Assembly (NCBI RefSeq): GCF_033473495.1
Contig: NC_088943.1
Coordinates: 724,001-788,000 of the forward strand
DNA length: 64,000 bases
Direction: 5' to 3'
Origin: Cercospora beticola
Taxonomy: Eukaryota; Ascomycota; Dothideomycetes; Mycosphaerellales; Mycosphaerellaceae
Shown here: positions 30,586-40,524 of the stretch, piece by piece
Numbering within the stretch: position 1 is the stretch's first letter
Layout: each line of letters opens with the position of its first letter
Notes under the pieces: generated by a model
Seen by the model: only the letters and a program-made list of their open reading frames with translations
Database searches by the model: none
What the model was told of the DNA's origin: nothing
Program-made: the position numbers and the translations under genes

Positions 30586-30961
30586 GCAGGCCTCGATTGA
30601 TCACACGACCAATACAAAAGCACAGCAAGTGGAATGAGCACGACGACGCGGCTCCACGGATCCTGAAATCCATTCGCCGCTCCGATATGATCGAAGTCGC
30701 TCAAGACCAACGACGCGAATTATTCACACTTGGCAAATGTGGCGGAAGGACAGCGACGACAGCGTTTCGTCGTGCGAGTGGGATCATTCCAGTCCCAATA
30801 GGGCGTCATTGTATCAGTATGTCTATTCTAGTGTCATTATGTCCTAATAAGGCCCCAGTGTCCAGCGAACAGACCCTCTGGTCAATTGCTCGGGGGCCAT
30901 GAGGCCAGGAAACCTTCCCAAGGCCAGAAAATTAGCTATCCCGCTAAGCAGAGTACAACGC
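30586..30961. other. Convergent 3' intergenic
   Basis: Tail-to-tail spacer between RRS1 and an MFS gene. No gene seen. Confidence 0.55.
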
Positions 30962-32738
30962 TCACAATTTCACCTGGAACTTCGGGTTCGTTCGAATTCT
31001 CTCACCATATTTCCAGAACAGCACCGGAATCGGGCTGATCCCGAACGCAAGGAATGCCAGCAGAGCATTTCCCCAGTCAAGCCCCAATCCTTGGTACATC
31101 TGCAAAGCAAAGAGCGGGAACACACCTCCAAAGATTGACCTCAGGATCGTATTTGCTGCTACTGCGCTCGCAGCATAGACTCCGTATACGTCGACCAAGT
31201 AAGTCATAACCGCCATGAATGCGATGATCATTCCGATACCCACCCATGCAGTGCCAAATATGGGCCAGAACCAGAACACGTGATACTTGACAGTGAATCC
31301 ATAGATGAGCAGCCCGATTCCGATGAGCGGTGCAGCTATGATGAGCGGCGGAAGTCGATATTCTGGCTTCATGATGCCGTTGTTTTTTGCCTGGAAATGC
31401 TTGATGAGTCGATCGGACGAGTACCCAAGTGCCGCAAGCCCGATGAAGTTGCCCACGCCCAGTCCAAGGTATACGAGCCCTACGATGGAAGAGGAGAACC
31501 CGTAGTCTCCTGTGAAGACGTATGTGAAGGTCGTGAAGAGAAGGTAGAGGAAACCGTAGATGATAGCCATGTACACGCACATCAGCGTGCAGATTGGCGA
31601 GAGGCACAGTAGCTTCATCGGTCGAACGATCGCGAGGCGGAACATTTCCTTCGGGGTTTGGCCCAAGTCCAACTTCGATCTCAGGTCCTGGTTGCCGGTT
31701 TCCTTGCGAAGACGTTTTGTCTTCCGTTCCAGTAGGGTTGGAGCGTACGTCTCTTTCATAAGCAAGAACGCTGGGACCTCGATGGCTCCCGCAGCCATGG
31801 CGATCACATACTACCGCAACAATCAGCCAGCTGCCCGCCATAGTCTGGTGTTGAGATTGAGCCACTTACAAACATCCACCTCCATCCCTTCGCATTCGAC
31901 AGGAAACCACCAGCAACGGGCCCTGTCATCACTTCGTCAGCAAAACGAGGCCTTGGTTCAGCGCCGCAGCGCACTCACCCGCGACAGGTCCCACCAAAGG
32001 CCCCAACGACCAAATCGCCATTGCCGCTCCCCTGCCTTCAACTTTTATCAAATCCGCAATCGTTCCCCCTCCGATCGTAATAGGTGTAACCCCGAACACA
32101 CCCTCAAAGAATCTATAAACACACAACTCTCCCACGCCTTGCGCCCGACTACACGCAATCGTGAAGGCAATAAATCCGATATTACTGATATGATACACCC
32201 AAAGCCTGCCATACAATTCCGACAGCGGCGCGACGATGAGCGGACCGAAGGCGAAGCCTAGAACGTAGACCGAGACTACGAATGTGGCGATTGTTTTGGA
32301 CGAGGAGTCGAATTCTTGCATCAGCTGCGGCACGCCCGGGGCGAAACCGGAGGATGCGAGTGGTGTAAGGACGGACATGAGAGAGACGAGGGCGATCTGT
32401 GACCATTTCTTGGTTGGAGACCAGTTTTGGGGGTTGGAGGGGTCGGTTGAAGAGTCCCAGAAGATGATGTTTGGGTCTTCGACTTCTTGTCCATCTTTGT
32501 TCGATGGAAGTTGTGTCTCGAGATCGTTATCGTTGGGTTGAGCAGATTGTGGTTCGGGCTTGTCGTGGTTGCTGCCACCGGAGGAGTATATGGACTGGGG
32601 CTTTTCGATGTCTCCTTCTGTGGTGGTTTGGGATCGATCATGCGAAGGATTGTTCGTATCGCGGGTATCGTGGCTCGTCTGCTGTTCGTCGCTCCGGACG
32701 TTCGAAGTGGGCAGGGCCTCCGCTCTCGGCGTCGACAT
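30962..32738 (-). CDS. MFS drug:H+ antiporter-1 (DHA1) type exporter
   Basis: Exons 32738-31979, 31922-31870 and 31810-30962 give 553 aa. Introns are GTGAGT...GACAG (56 nt) and GTAAGT...GGTAG (59 nt). A polar 90-residue N-terminus rich in Ser/Asn/Asp ends at DPSNPQNWSPTKKWSQIAL, the usual lead-in to helix 1. Then come APGVPQLMQEFD, LYGRLWVYHIS, and the motif-C-like 'SLGPLVGPVAGPVAGG', which is rebuilt exactly across the first intron. GWRWMF and a cytoplasmic loop before the second six helices follow. This is the 12-TM DHA1 group of polyamine/azole/toxicant exporters. It lies near a second DHA1 gene in the same orientation. Confidence 0.87.
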
Positions 32739-34567
32739 GCTTCTGGCTCTTCTTTCTAGTCGACTGGATCATCTTGGTCAGCTCTGCCGGCCTCTTGGAA
32801 GCCGTCGCGGTGCCCTGCCGTGGGCATCTTTCGGACGTATGCTAAGATACGCCACAGGACTCACATACTTCGTCGCCAAGCGCTTCAACCAACGACGCTC
32901 CTTTCGAAAGTCTGTAACTTTGCCGCGACGCTTTATTGATCTGTGCTCGGATAGGCTTCCAGAAGATTATCGTGTCCGCATTTTCTCTCTATCTGGCCTC
33001 ACGTCAAACTGCTGGTCGCAGGCTCCTCAGAGGCTTTGTACTCCGCAGGGGAGCCGAGTCGGAGACCAGCCAGCGACGCCGATCCTGTGGTCTCGTTGCA
33101 TATCTGGAACGGCCAGATGAACCAATCGACCCCAGAATATGCCATGCACCACGTGCATATCTGTGGCGCATTGTCGGTGTCGGTGTTCAGTTTCTGCGGA
33201 CCCTGCACGAGCTTGCACAACTAGCTCCCTCATTCAGAAGCACTAAGACTTGACCTGATAGTCTCCCATGCATTCACGGATTTTGTGAAGGACTTGTCAG
33301 AATGTCAACAGTCACGCTTACCTGTGGTGTACGTGGTATCTCCATGTTCACCTGCTCTTGGAACGCTTATCGGTGCCGACTGACAGGACCACATTCACGA
33401 ATCGATGGCTCTGGCTGAGTCTCCATGGTCTGGGGCATCGAATGCTGGCCCAAGCGACATGTTGACGTGTGCACTGAGGGATCTCCGAGCAAATCCATAC
33501 GTAAGGATTTCAAAGCAAGTCTCGCTAGGAGGTAGATTGTGAACGTCTTGCGCTTGTTCGCTTATTGTTGTTCTTGCTTAAGCGACGCCGCGGGGATTGT
33601 ACTGGTGAATATACGAGCTCTGATGGTCTCGACTGTTCCATTGGCGAAGCATAGAGGCGATTCGTGTGAGCACAAGTGAATGATCTGTGTTCAGAAATCG
33701 ACAGCGGGAGACTCGTGGAAGACCATGGCCGTCAATCTTGAGACTATCGATGGCAGTTCGATAGCCGCATATGTTTAGTGGACGCCATACCTCCCAGAGC
33801 AGCTGATGAGGTTTGTGCTAGGCTTCCGGAAGGTAGCGAAGCCGGGTTGTGTTCTCGCAAGGTTGTGGCTGGGACATCGCGTCAAAGTCGCTGTTTCCTT
33901 TCGCCGACTCTCCGATGCTTGAGGTCGCGCGGAACGCAAGTGGCTTGGCTCTCTAGAGCTAGGATCTTGTTGTACATAAATAGAGCACGATCAAAATGCT
34001 TCAGATAAGACTTGCCTGTTGCTTGATATGCCTTGATGGTCTCTTTCAGATGTCGCATCACGTATATTGAGACAGACGGTGCGTCGGGATGGCCAGCTTC
34101 GGATGTGACAGGACGATATGCTGGGAGTGCAGTTCGACAGGGAAACAGGTTACTACAATATGCTCAGTCAAGATGATATGATCTAGGAGGTCTGCGGGCT
34201 GATCATCAGGACGGATTCCTGGTCGAGATATGGCACTTACGCGTACAGTAACTGCCAGCGCGGTCTCCGCGTCTTCCTGGCCAATAGCCCCCGACCTCCA
34301 TAGCAAGACAGCCCGCACGATTACTCGACAGCCTGTACTGCAATTAGCAGTACTCAATGCGACTCTCGAGATGATGACTTGATGTCGATGGAGTTGCCTC
34401 AGGAATATGAACGGCGCCGTGGAACTGATGTCAAGCTTGGCGAACATCCCTGATGCTGGTCTCACCTTGCGACAACTGTCCCTGAATGAGAAAACATCTC
34501 GCATTACTTCCTTACCTTTTGCTTGCATTCGTCTATGATTTTCTGCATTCAGAGGAACCTGGCAAAT
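32739..34567. other. 1.8-kb intergenic region
   Basis: No frame in this stretch shows a domain or splice continuity. The longest (186 codons, 32560-33120) runs opposite the MFS gene and is a shadow of it for its first part. A 239-codon minus-strand frame (34777-34058) overlaps the Mpv17 gene and reads as random sequence. I see no gene. Confidence 0.5.
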
Positions 34568-35323
34568 ATGCTTCCTCCAGTGGTCAGCGCGACCCTGATC
34601 GCAACTGCTCTTGCCGCAGCTTCCAACGTCCTGGCACAACAAGTCGAGCACCGCGATAACGAAGAGGCAGGCCTTTCCCGAATATGGAAGGTTGAGGCCC
34701 AGCGAGCTAACCTTTGACGTGTAGCAATCACTCATATCCTTACCCGAACTCTTGCAATTCACCATTTGCAACCTCATCCTCTCGCCGCCAAATTTCTATT
34801 GGCAGCATTTTCTCGAGCGAAGTTTCCCTGCCCGGGAGCTTCCCTCTGAGAAGTATGATGTCTTACCTCAACATGAGGGAGGCATAGAGCTTGGTCCAGT
34901 GTCCGGTCCCGCATCGGAAAGCGAAATCGACAGCAATGCCCCACCTAAGCTGCATTGGAAGAACACGGCCATCAAATGGTTCATTGATTGCATCACCATG
35001 GGTGCTCTGCTCAATACCATTGCCTTTCTTACTGTCATGGGCCTCCTGAAGGGACGGACAATAGAACAGATTGGAACAGCTATACGCACAGTAAGTTCCT
35101 ATCATCTGACACCGGGTCCATTTCTTCGCCTTTGGGGACGCTTCGACACTGTAACACTTTAGCACAGGAGACTTTCCCAATCATTTTTGCATCTTACAAG
35201 ATCTGGCCTCTGGCTTCTGTCGTAAACTTCACGCTCATACCAGTGGAGAAACGAATCGTGTTCTTGAGTGCTGTTGGCCTTCTTTGGGGAATATACATGA
35301 GTTTCATGGCGGCGAGACAGTGA
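34568..35323 (+). CDS. Mpv17/PMP22-family membrane protein
   Basis: Proposed exons are 34568-34690, 34725-35090 and 35168-35323, giving 214 aa. The order matches the family: MLPPVVSATLIATALAAASN at the start, then QFTICNLILSPPNFYWQHFL, NTAIKWFIDCITMGALLNT, and the diagnostic C-terminus ETFPIIFASYKIWPLASVVN with PVEKRIVFLSAVGLLWGIYM. The second intron (GTAAGT...GCACAG) is sound. The first would be only 34 nt (GTTGAG...GTGTAG, with a GCTAAC branch site), unusually short. An alternative donor at GTCGAG would give 84 nt but has a poor consensus. Residues about 62-105 are an acidic insert rich in Glu/Ser/Pro between helices. Family members are four-helix channel-like proteins of mitochondrial inner or peroxisomal membranes. 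Confidence 0.75.
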
Positions 35324-35420
35324 AGAAAACCAGGAACTGGAGGGCGCGGATCGAAGGTGTCTCGATTGGATTATGCATTATATCGCAATCTACGCGCCAA
35401 AACCATATCTCACGCCTGGG

Positions 35421-37067
35421 TTATGCACTCGCCTTGCTGTCCTCGCTACTTTCGCTTCCGCGTTTCTCATTCTCGTCAAGATGTTGATTCTCCTCGAGCA
35501 AGCAATCCTGGTCATCCAATGCGGATTTGCTTTTATGTCTCAGCATCTGACCGTACTTCAGGAACAGTATGGGCGTGAACGCAAACACAGTCGCCACCGC
35601 AGCCAATATGGTCACAGCAATGTTGGTGCCCAGTCCGGCGAACATTTGATGTGCGAAAAGCGGAAAGACCGCGGCAGCTATAGTCCGAGTCGTACTGAGG
35701 GCAGAAACTGCGCTCGCAGCGTAGTCGCCATAAGAGTCAGTTACATAGCCGAAAAGGACGTAGGAGAAGTCTGTACTGGCGAAGCCGATGCATACGAGAC
35801 CAATCATTGATACTGGCCAGGGGACATTGGGTACCCGCGGAGGAACAGTCCAGCCAAAGATCCACAGACCGATAGCGAACACTGGGCATGCAACTGCAAA
35901 GGATCTGATTTTCGTTTCCGGGACGATTCGAGTTTTATTCCGGTGGCATTTCTTGTAAACATGGTCGTCGTAAAAGCGCGGTATGATATCAAGTATGATG
36001 CCGATCAGGATTGCGACGAACGAAAGCGACGAAGACACCTCGTTGAAAGTGGCGTCGAAAGGAGGATTCGTGTATGCGACCGTCAGGCCAGCTGTGAGTC
36101 CATACAGTAAGCCGAAGGCTATCGCGCACAGTGCAGCACAGAATAGCACGATCGGCTCGAGCGTGAGAAATACCAGCGGGCGGAACAGCGACTCCCTCGC
36201 AAATTGCTTGAATGAAAAGCCATGTGCTGTCGATGGCGCATAAAGATCTGTCCTTCCAGTATCCCTCTGAATGGCTTTGACTTTCTTTTGTAACAGCAGA
36301 TCAGCTTTGCTCTCCTTCACGCCAAAGGATAGAGCAGCAGATACAGCTGAAGTTATCGTGGAGATGTAGAAGACCCATCTCCATCCGCAACGCTCCGTCA
36401 CGTAGGCTGAATATACTGGTCCCATAGCAAGGCCGACGAATCCAGCCCAGGTGTAGAGGAACACGACTGAGATTCTGGCCCACGCATCGAACATGTCCTG
36501 GAAATTCCCAAAAGCGACTGTCGCAGGGATGGCTGCGGCAACGCCTTGGAACCATCGTCCGATGTAGACTCCGGCGACAGAGGGTACGGCTGCGGTAATT
36601 GCTGAGAAGATGCAGAACATGACGGCCGCCACGATGTACAGAGTTCTTCGCCCAAAGGTCTCGGAGACTGGTGCCAGGAAGATTCCGCCCACAGTCTGTC
36701 CAAGAAGATAGATGGTAACGAAGGCAAAGTACGCAAGTGTTCTGCTCATGTGGAACTCCTCGCGCGCAATGTCCGCAGCACCTGTCTGTGAAGTTTGTGT
36801 CAGCGAAGATTACATTACAAAGAGCTGATTTGAACGTACGCCTGCTGAACTAATCCCTGTCATATATAGCTCAAGCCAACAGATCACGATGGTCGTATAC
36901 CATTTCGTGAACGCGCCCCAGTTCCGAGGATGATCTCTTGCATCTTTGTTCCAGCAAATCTCGTTATCCTTGAGATGGACGCCATGTTTTGCGAGAGCGT
37001 CGTCTTTGTCCTTCAATACACCTGCAGAGGAGTCTATGGAGCTCATCCGAGCGGATTGAATGGCCAC
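35421..37067 (-). CDS. MFS DHA1-type exporter
   Basis: Exons 37067-36840 and 36785-35421 (54-nt intron GTACGT...TCACAG) give 530 aa. The N-terminus carries DNEICWNKDARDHPRNW and then helix 1 (KWYTTIVICWLELYMTGISSA). Then SETFGRRTLYIVAAVMFCIF, WFQGVAAAIPATVAFGNFQD, AMGPVYSAYV, a cytoplasmic loop (VKAIQRDTGRTDLY) and the second helix bundle ending FLKYGQ. The C-terminal tail is acidic and Ser-rich. This is the same superfamily as the exporter at 31-32.7 kb, with the matching end 'YAASAVSA...PLFAHQM'. The two flank the Mpv17 gene. It is tail-to-tail with Mpv17 (97 bp). Substrate unknown. Confidence 0.86.
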
Positions 37068-37942
37068 AGAGGATGTAGTAGGACGAAGTCACCGCTCCTT
37101 CCTGCCAAATCTGGTATCGGCTCGAGCGCAGGAAAAGCGACCACTGGTGTTAAAGAGCAAGCGAGGAAAGGGATGCGGCGGTCGTGAAGCAAGGGATTCC
37201 AACCAACGGTACCCTTCACCAGATTCTGCGAGTGAGTAGTGAGGCATGTAAGAAGGTGCCGTCGAGCCGCGTAGCTGTTTGTCACATCTGAACGATGACG
37301 GCGACATGCCTGCTGCCTCGGAGGATGGAAATCTGAAGGGTCGGTGGCTCAGAGGCGTATCGCATTGCTTAATGAGATTAGCTTTGTTCTAACGGGAGCT
37401 TGTGTGTGGAAGAGGTTGAAACAAGTATGGTATGGTTCACGGATACGGCAAAGCGTTGGACTGATGCGCGGTACCTTCTCAGCCGCTTGAGTACGCATTC
37501 GGAAGAAAAGGTTGTTGTATGACGCTGTCATCTTGCTGTTTGAACACACTTCCTTGCACGTCGGGTGAGACAGCGCAGTCAATGGCGGAACAACTTACGA
37601 CATGATGAGGCTGAGCGATTCGGACTTGTTCGTTGCTGGTGTAGGACGAAACGATCGCTGAAGTGCAGATGCAAGATCGTGAAGATGATCGCAGTTCGTT
37701 TGGCTCGAGCCGCAATGTGGAGCATGGCGTCTGCTATGCAGATCTAGCCCACAACCAGAAACTCTAATATGGAGAGCTGCGCGTACTTCACCTTTCCTGG
37801 AAGTCATGGATCCTATGGTATGGAAGCGTTCTGTTGCGAATATTTTTGGACAAGTTGTGCCGCTCAAATGTTCGTCATCATTCTTCTACTGGCTGTTCGA
37901 ATGCAATGATCTCGAATCTCGACATCAATGAATCATGGACTG
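37068..37942. other. Intergenic
   Basis: Promoter of the MFS gene and 3' flank of the DUF1989 gene. Short frames only; no gene seen. Confidence 0.55.
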
Positions 37943-38539
37943 CTATGCACCATCGCTGATGCGATATTGTATCGGCTTGAAGCTCCCACCATTGGACTGC
38001 AAAGCACTGCATGCAGTCATCGCGATGATGAGGTCCATCTTTGCCACAAAATCGATGTGATCGCCCGCTTTTGAGGTCGGAGGTAAGACTTTGATTTCTC
38101 CCGTCTGTCCATCTATTGGCACGTTCATGAAACAGTTGAACGCGCAAGGAATCCGGTCTTCCGAGATGCCATAGGGCTTGATAGCTTCTGCGATATTCCC
38201 GAAGCATCCTCGGTGGGGCTCTTTATCGCCATAAATAATTCTGAATGTGTCTTTCGAGCAAGGCGTCAAAAGAAAATCGTGCCGCCCACATGTATCCTCG
38301 ACTATCTCCAGCATGATGTTGCTTCGATTCGAGTAGAGCGGATCTCCCGTCGTCAGATAGATTTTGCTCGCATAGTCCAGTGTCCTGCCATTTGAGATGA
38401 CTTCGTCGGGATCATGTCTATTCCACGCAACAAGGTCGCTGACTTGGACGCCTTTAGGATCGATGACTGTCAAGCGTTGTCCTTTGTTCAGTGTGAAAGC
38501 GGTTCCGCTCCGAGGAGGAATTTCCATGGCGTCTGGCAT
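37943..38539 (-). CDS. DUF1989 (urea-carboxylase-associated) family protein
   Basis: Single exon, 198 aa. The start at 38539 (MPDAMEIPPRSGTAFTLNKG) is chosen because the family begins here; upstream in-frame sequence lacks conservation. The blocks GQRLTVIDPKGVQVSDLVAW, DYASKIYLTTGDPLYSNRSN, CGRHDFLLTPCSKD and GCFGNIAEAI lead to 'PCAFNCFMNVPIDGQTGEI', the typical bacterial/fungal DUF1989 order with conserved Cys and His residues that likely bind metal. In bacteria, homologs sit in urea-carboxylase/guanidine operons and act as carboxyguanidine deiminase subunits, which makes a role in guanidine or urea nitrogen use possible here. That function for the fungal gene is inference. It is head-to-head with the YqcI/YcgG gene. 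Confidence 0.85.
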   Translation of the reverse strand: MPDAMEIPPRSGTAFTLNKGQRLTVIDPKGVQVSDLVAWNRHDPDEVISNGRTLDYASKIYLTTGDPLYSNRSNIMLEIVEDTCGRHDFLLTPCSKDTFRIIYGDKEPHRGCFGNIAEAIKPYGISEDRIPCAFNCFMNVPIDGQTGEIKVLPPTSKAGDHIDFVAKMDLIIAMTACSALQSNGGSFKPIQYRISDGA

Positions 38540-39136
38540 TGTGCTGTGCTGTGGGTGAGGATGGCGTCGGCAGAATTTCTGCGACAACTGTTCGGGTCTG
38601 TATGTATCCTTGGCCCCGGTCTGCGTGGCTGTGTGCAATGTAGATGTATCCAAAATGTACCGATCTGATTCAGCGTCCGCTTGTGTGTGTCGTGGATCCT
38701 TCTCCGCAGCCCGATTGCTTTGTTCCAAGAACTCAAATGATGGCGTCACAACGCACACTGCAAAGTCTGGATGTCAACAATGCATCATTGGTTCAGATCA
38801 TACCTGGAAGCGTTCAGCCTCATTGCTAACCGTGTATGTGAAGATGTACGTCATGATTGAACTCGGCATATCTTCCGATGAAATCACGCTAGCACAACGC
38901 TACCGCCTGACGTTTGAGACGCGGTATTGGTGCAACAAAGCGTGCGAACAATTGATGAGCCGCTTTTGCGTAAGGTGCAGGTGGTATGCCCTTTTGCGGC
39001 TCCGAGGCTACACGTGGCGACACAATTATTCGTCATGACCCAGCTTACATATGGTTTAAAGGTAAGTGCGCCATTGGCTATGCACACATAGCAACAGCCA
39101 TTCGAGGTTCTCCAGTTCATCTTCACCGTCGCGACC
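38540..39136. other. Divergent promoter of DUF1989 and YqcI/YcgG genes
   Basis: 597-bp spacer between two divergently transcribed genes. Frames extending from the DUF1989 start upstream look non-conserved. No gene seen. Confidence 0.55.
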
Positions 39137-40180
39137 ATGCAGCTGGCTCTCAACGTTATAATATTCTTCCTCGGGTTGTACCTGCCCACACTGGTGGCAT
39201 CGAAACCGCGCAAAGCTCGCCAGAATTTGTCCAGAGATCTCAATCGCCGAATCCAGGGCATCATCAGCGCCTTTGGTGGCCAACACGATGGCAAAGACGA
39301 CGGAATTGCAGAAGATGACGCTGATCGTGCTGAGAGAGAGACGGGCCGTCTCTATACGAAAGAGCAGGTGGAGTCGGAATTTGATATGAACGCATGGCAG
39401 CGAATTGCGTACGAAGAGTTCAGGACGACCATTCTCGCAAAGGGCGCTGGACTGAAAACGTTCCCCTGCGTGTATGCAACCATGGGTTATCGGTCCGGAG
39501 ACCACAGATATGTGTTCTTGGAATCAGACGATCCTTCAGAGCCTGTCAATGTTCGCATTGTTGCTCCAGCGCTTCGATCGTACCTGAGAATGTCAAAATC
39601 GCTCGGGGACAATACGAGTCTTGTCATTATGGCGGCTCCGACAGAGGGCGAGCCGAAATCTGTTGACGAGTACAATCACGGCTTTTGGGAGATGCTCCGA
39701 GGCCTGCGCATATGGGACTCAAAGCCATGGCCCAAGGAATTTCCACAGGACACGCAAGATGAGAAATGGACGTATTGCTTCGATGGCACGCCTTTATTCC
39801 CTGTCGCATTGACCCCAGCTCATCAGAAAAGGTGGTCGAGGCATGCTCCAGTCCCTCTAATTGCACTTCAGCCGAAGTGGGTGCTCGACCGACTGTTGAG
39901 CACACCTCAAAAGCGGGAGTCGGCTACCGCAAAGGTCAGAAAGCTGCTCAAACAGTATGATCAAGTGGACGTAAGTCCAGACTTGACTTCGTATGGAGAA
40001 GTCGGGACTAGCGAAGTGCATCAACTGTGTCTTCGGGATGAGAACGAGCCCGCAGACATCCCTTTTCAAGACTTTGACAGAGGAGGATCATCGGCATCTT
40101 TCACACGGCGGTCTTCCCTAGAGAGTAGGCGATCATCGCTGGAAAGTCGGCGTCCCTCCACAGAAAGTCAGGCAGCGTGA
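39137..40180 (+). CDS. YqcI/YcgG-family protein
   Basis: Single exon, 347 aa. An N-terminal hydrophobic segment (MQLALNVIIFFLGLYLPTLV) could be a membrane anchor or signal peptide. Residues about 80-280 fit the YqcI/YcgG family (PF08892): WQRIAYEEFRTTIL, FPCVYATMGYRSGDHRYVF, VDEYNHGFWEMLRGL, the DEKWTYCFDGTPLFPV stretch and 'PLIALQPKWVLDRLL'. The C-terminus ends in near-repeats SSLESRRSSLESRRPSTES. The family is mainly bacterial and lacks a firmly established biochemical role, though it is also found in fungi. The extension at the start and the Ser/Arg-rich tail are not typical of bacterial members and may be fungal additions. Confidence 0.75.
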   Translation: MQLALNVIIFFLGLYLPTLVASKPRKARQNLSRDLNRRIQGIISAFGGQHDGKDDGIAEDDADRAERETGRLYTKEQVESEFDMNAWQRIAYEEFRTTILAKGAGLKTFPCVYATMGYRSGDHRYVFLESDDPSEPVNVRIVAPALRSYLRMSKSLGDNTSLVIMAAPTEGEPKSVDEYNHGFWEMLRGLRIWDSKPWPKEFPQDTQDEKWTYCFDGTPLFPVALTPAHQKRWSRHAPVPLIALQPKWVLDRLLSTPQKRESATAKVRKLLKQYDQVDVSPDLTSYGEVGTSEVHQLCLRDENEPADIPFQDFDRGGSSASFTRRSSLESRRSSLESRRPSTESQAA

Positions 40181-40524
40181 TCGGTGGAATAAGGTTCATC
40201 AGATGTGTCTTCTCTAAAGCGTTCAGCGTTCAGCGTCGGTATTTTTCAAAGCATGCGCAACTGTTAGTGGCGGTACGAATATACACCTTTCTCGGTCCAT
40301 TGTCGTGATGTCGTGGTTGCCGTAGGATAGCGCGATGACCGATGTTCCAAACAATGCGCACGAGCGCAGAGGAAGACGGAGAAAGCGCCAAGACTGGCTG
40401 ACCGTTCTTGCCGCCGGCAGAACTCCGCTGTCTCCAACTCCAACACGTGAACGCGTCTTCCAGTACCACTTCCAACGCGAACATCACTAAAACATGCTTC
40501 GGTGACAACACTTCAAGAGACACA
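40181..40524. other. Intergenic promoter of the F-box/TPR gene
   Basis: The open frame continues upstream of the gene to 40408 but is not conserved-looking, consistent with 5' UTR. Nothing else seen. Confidence 0.5.

Noticed and set aside
34058..34777. 239-codon minus-strand ORF opposite the Mpv17 gene
   Set aside because: The plus strand here carries the family-conserved exon of Mpv17; this reading has no family features.
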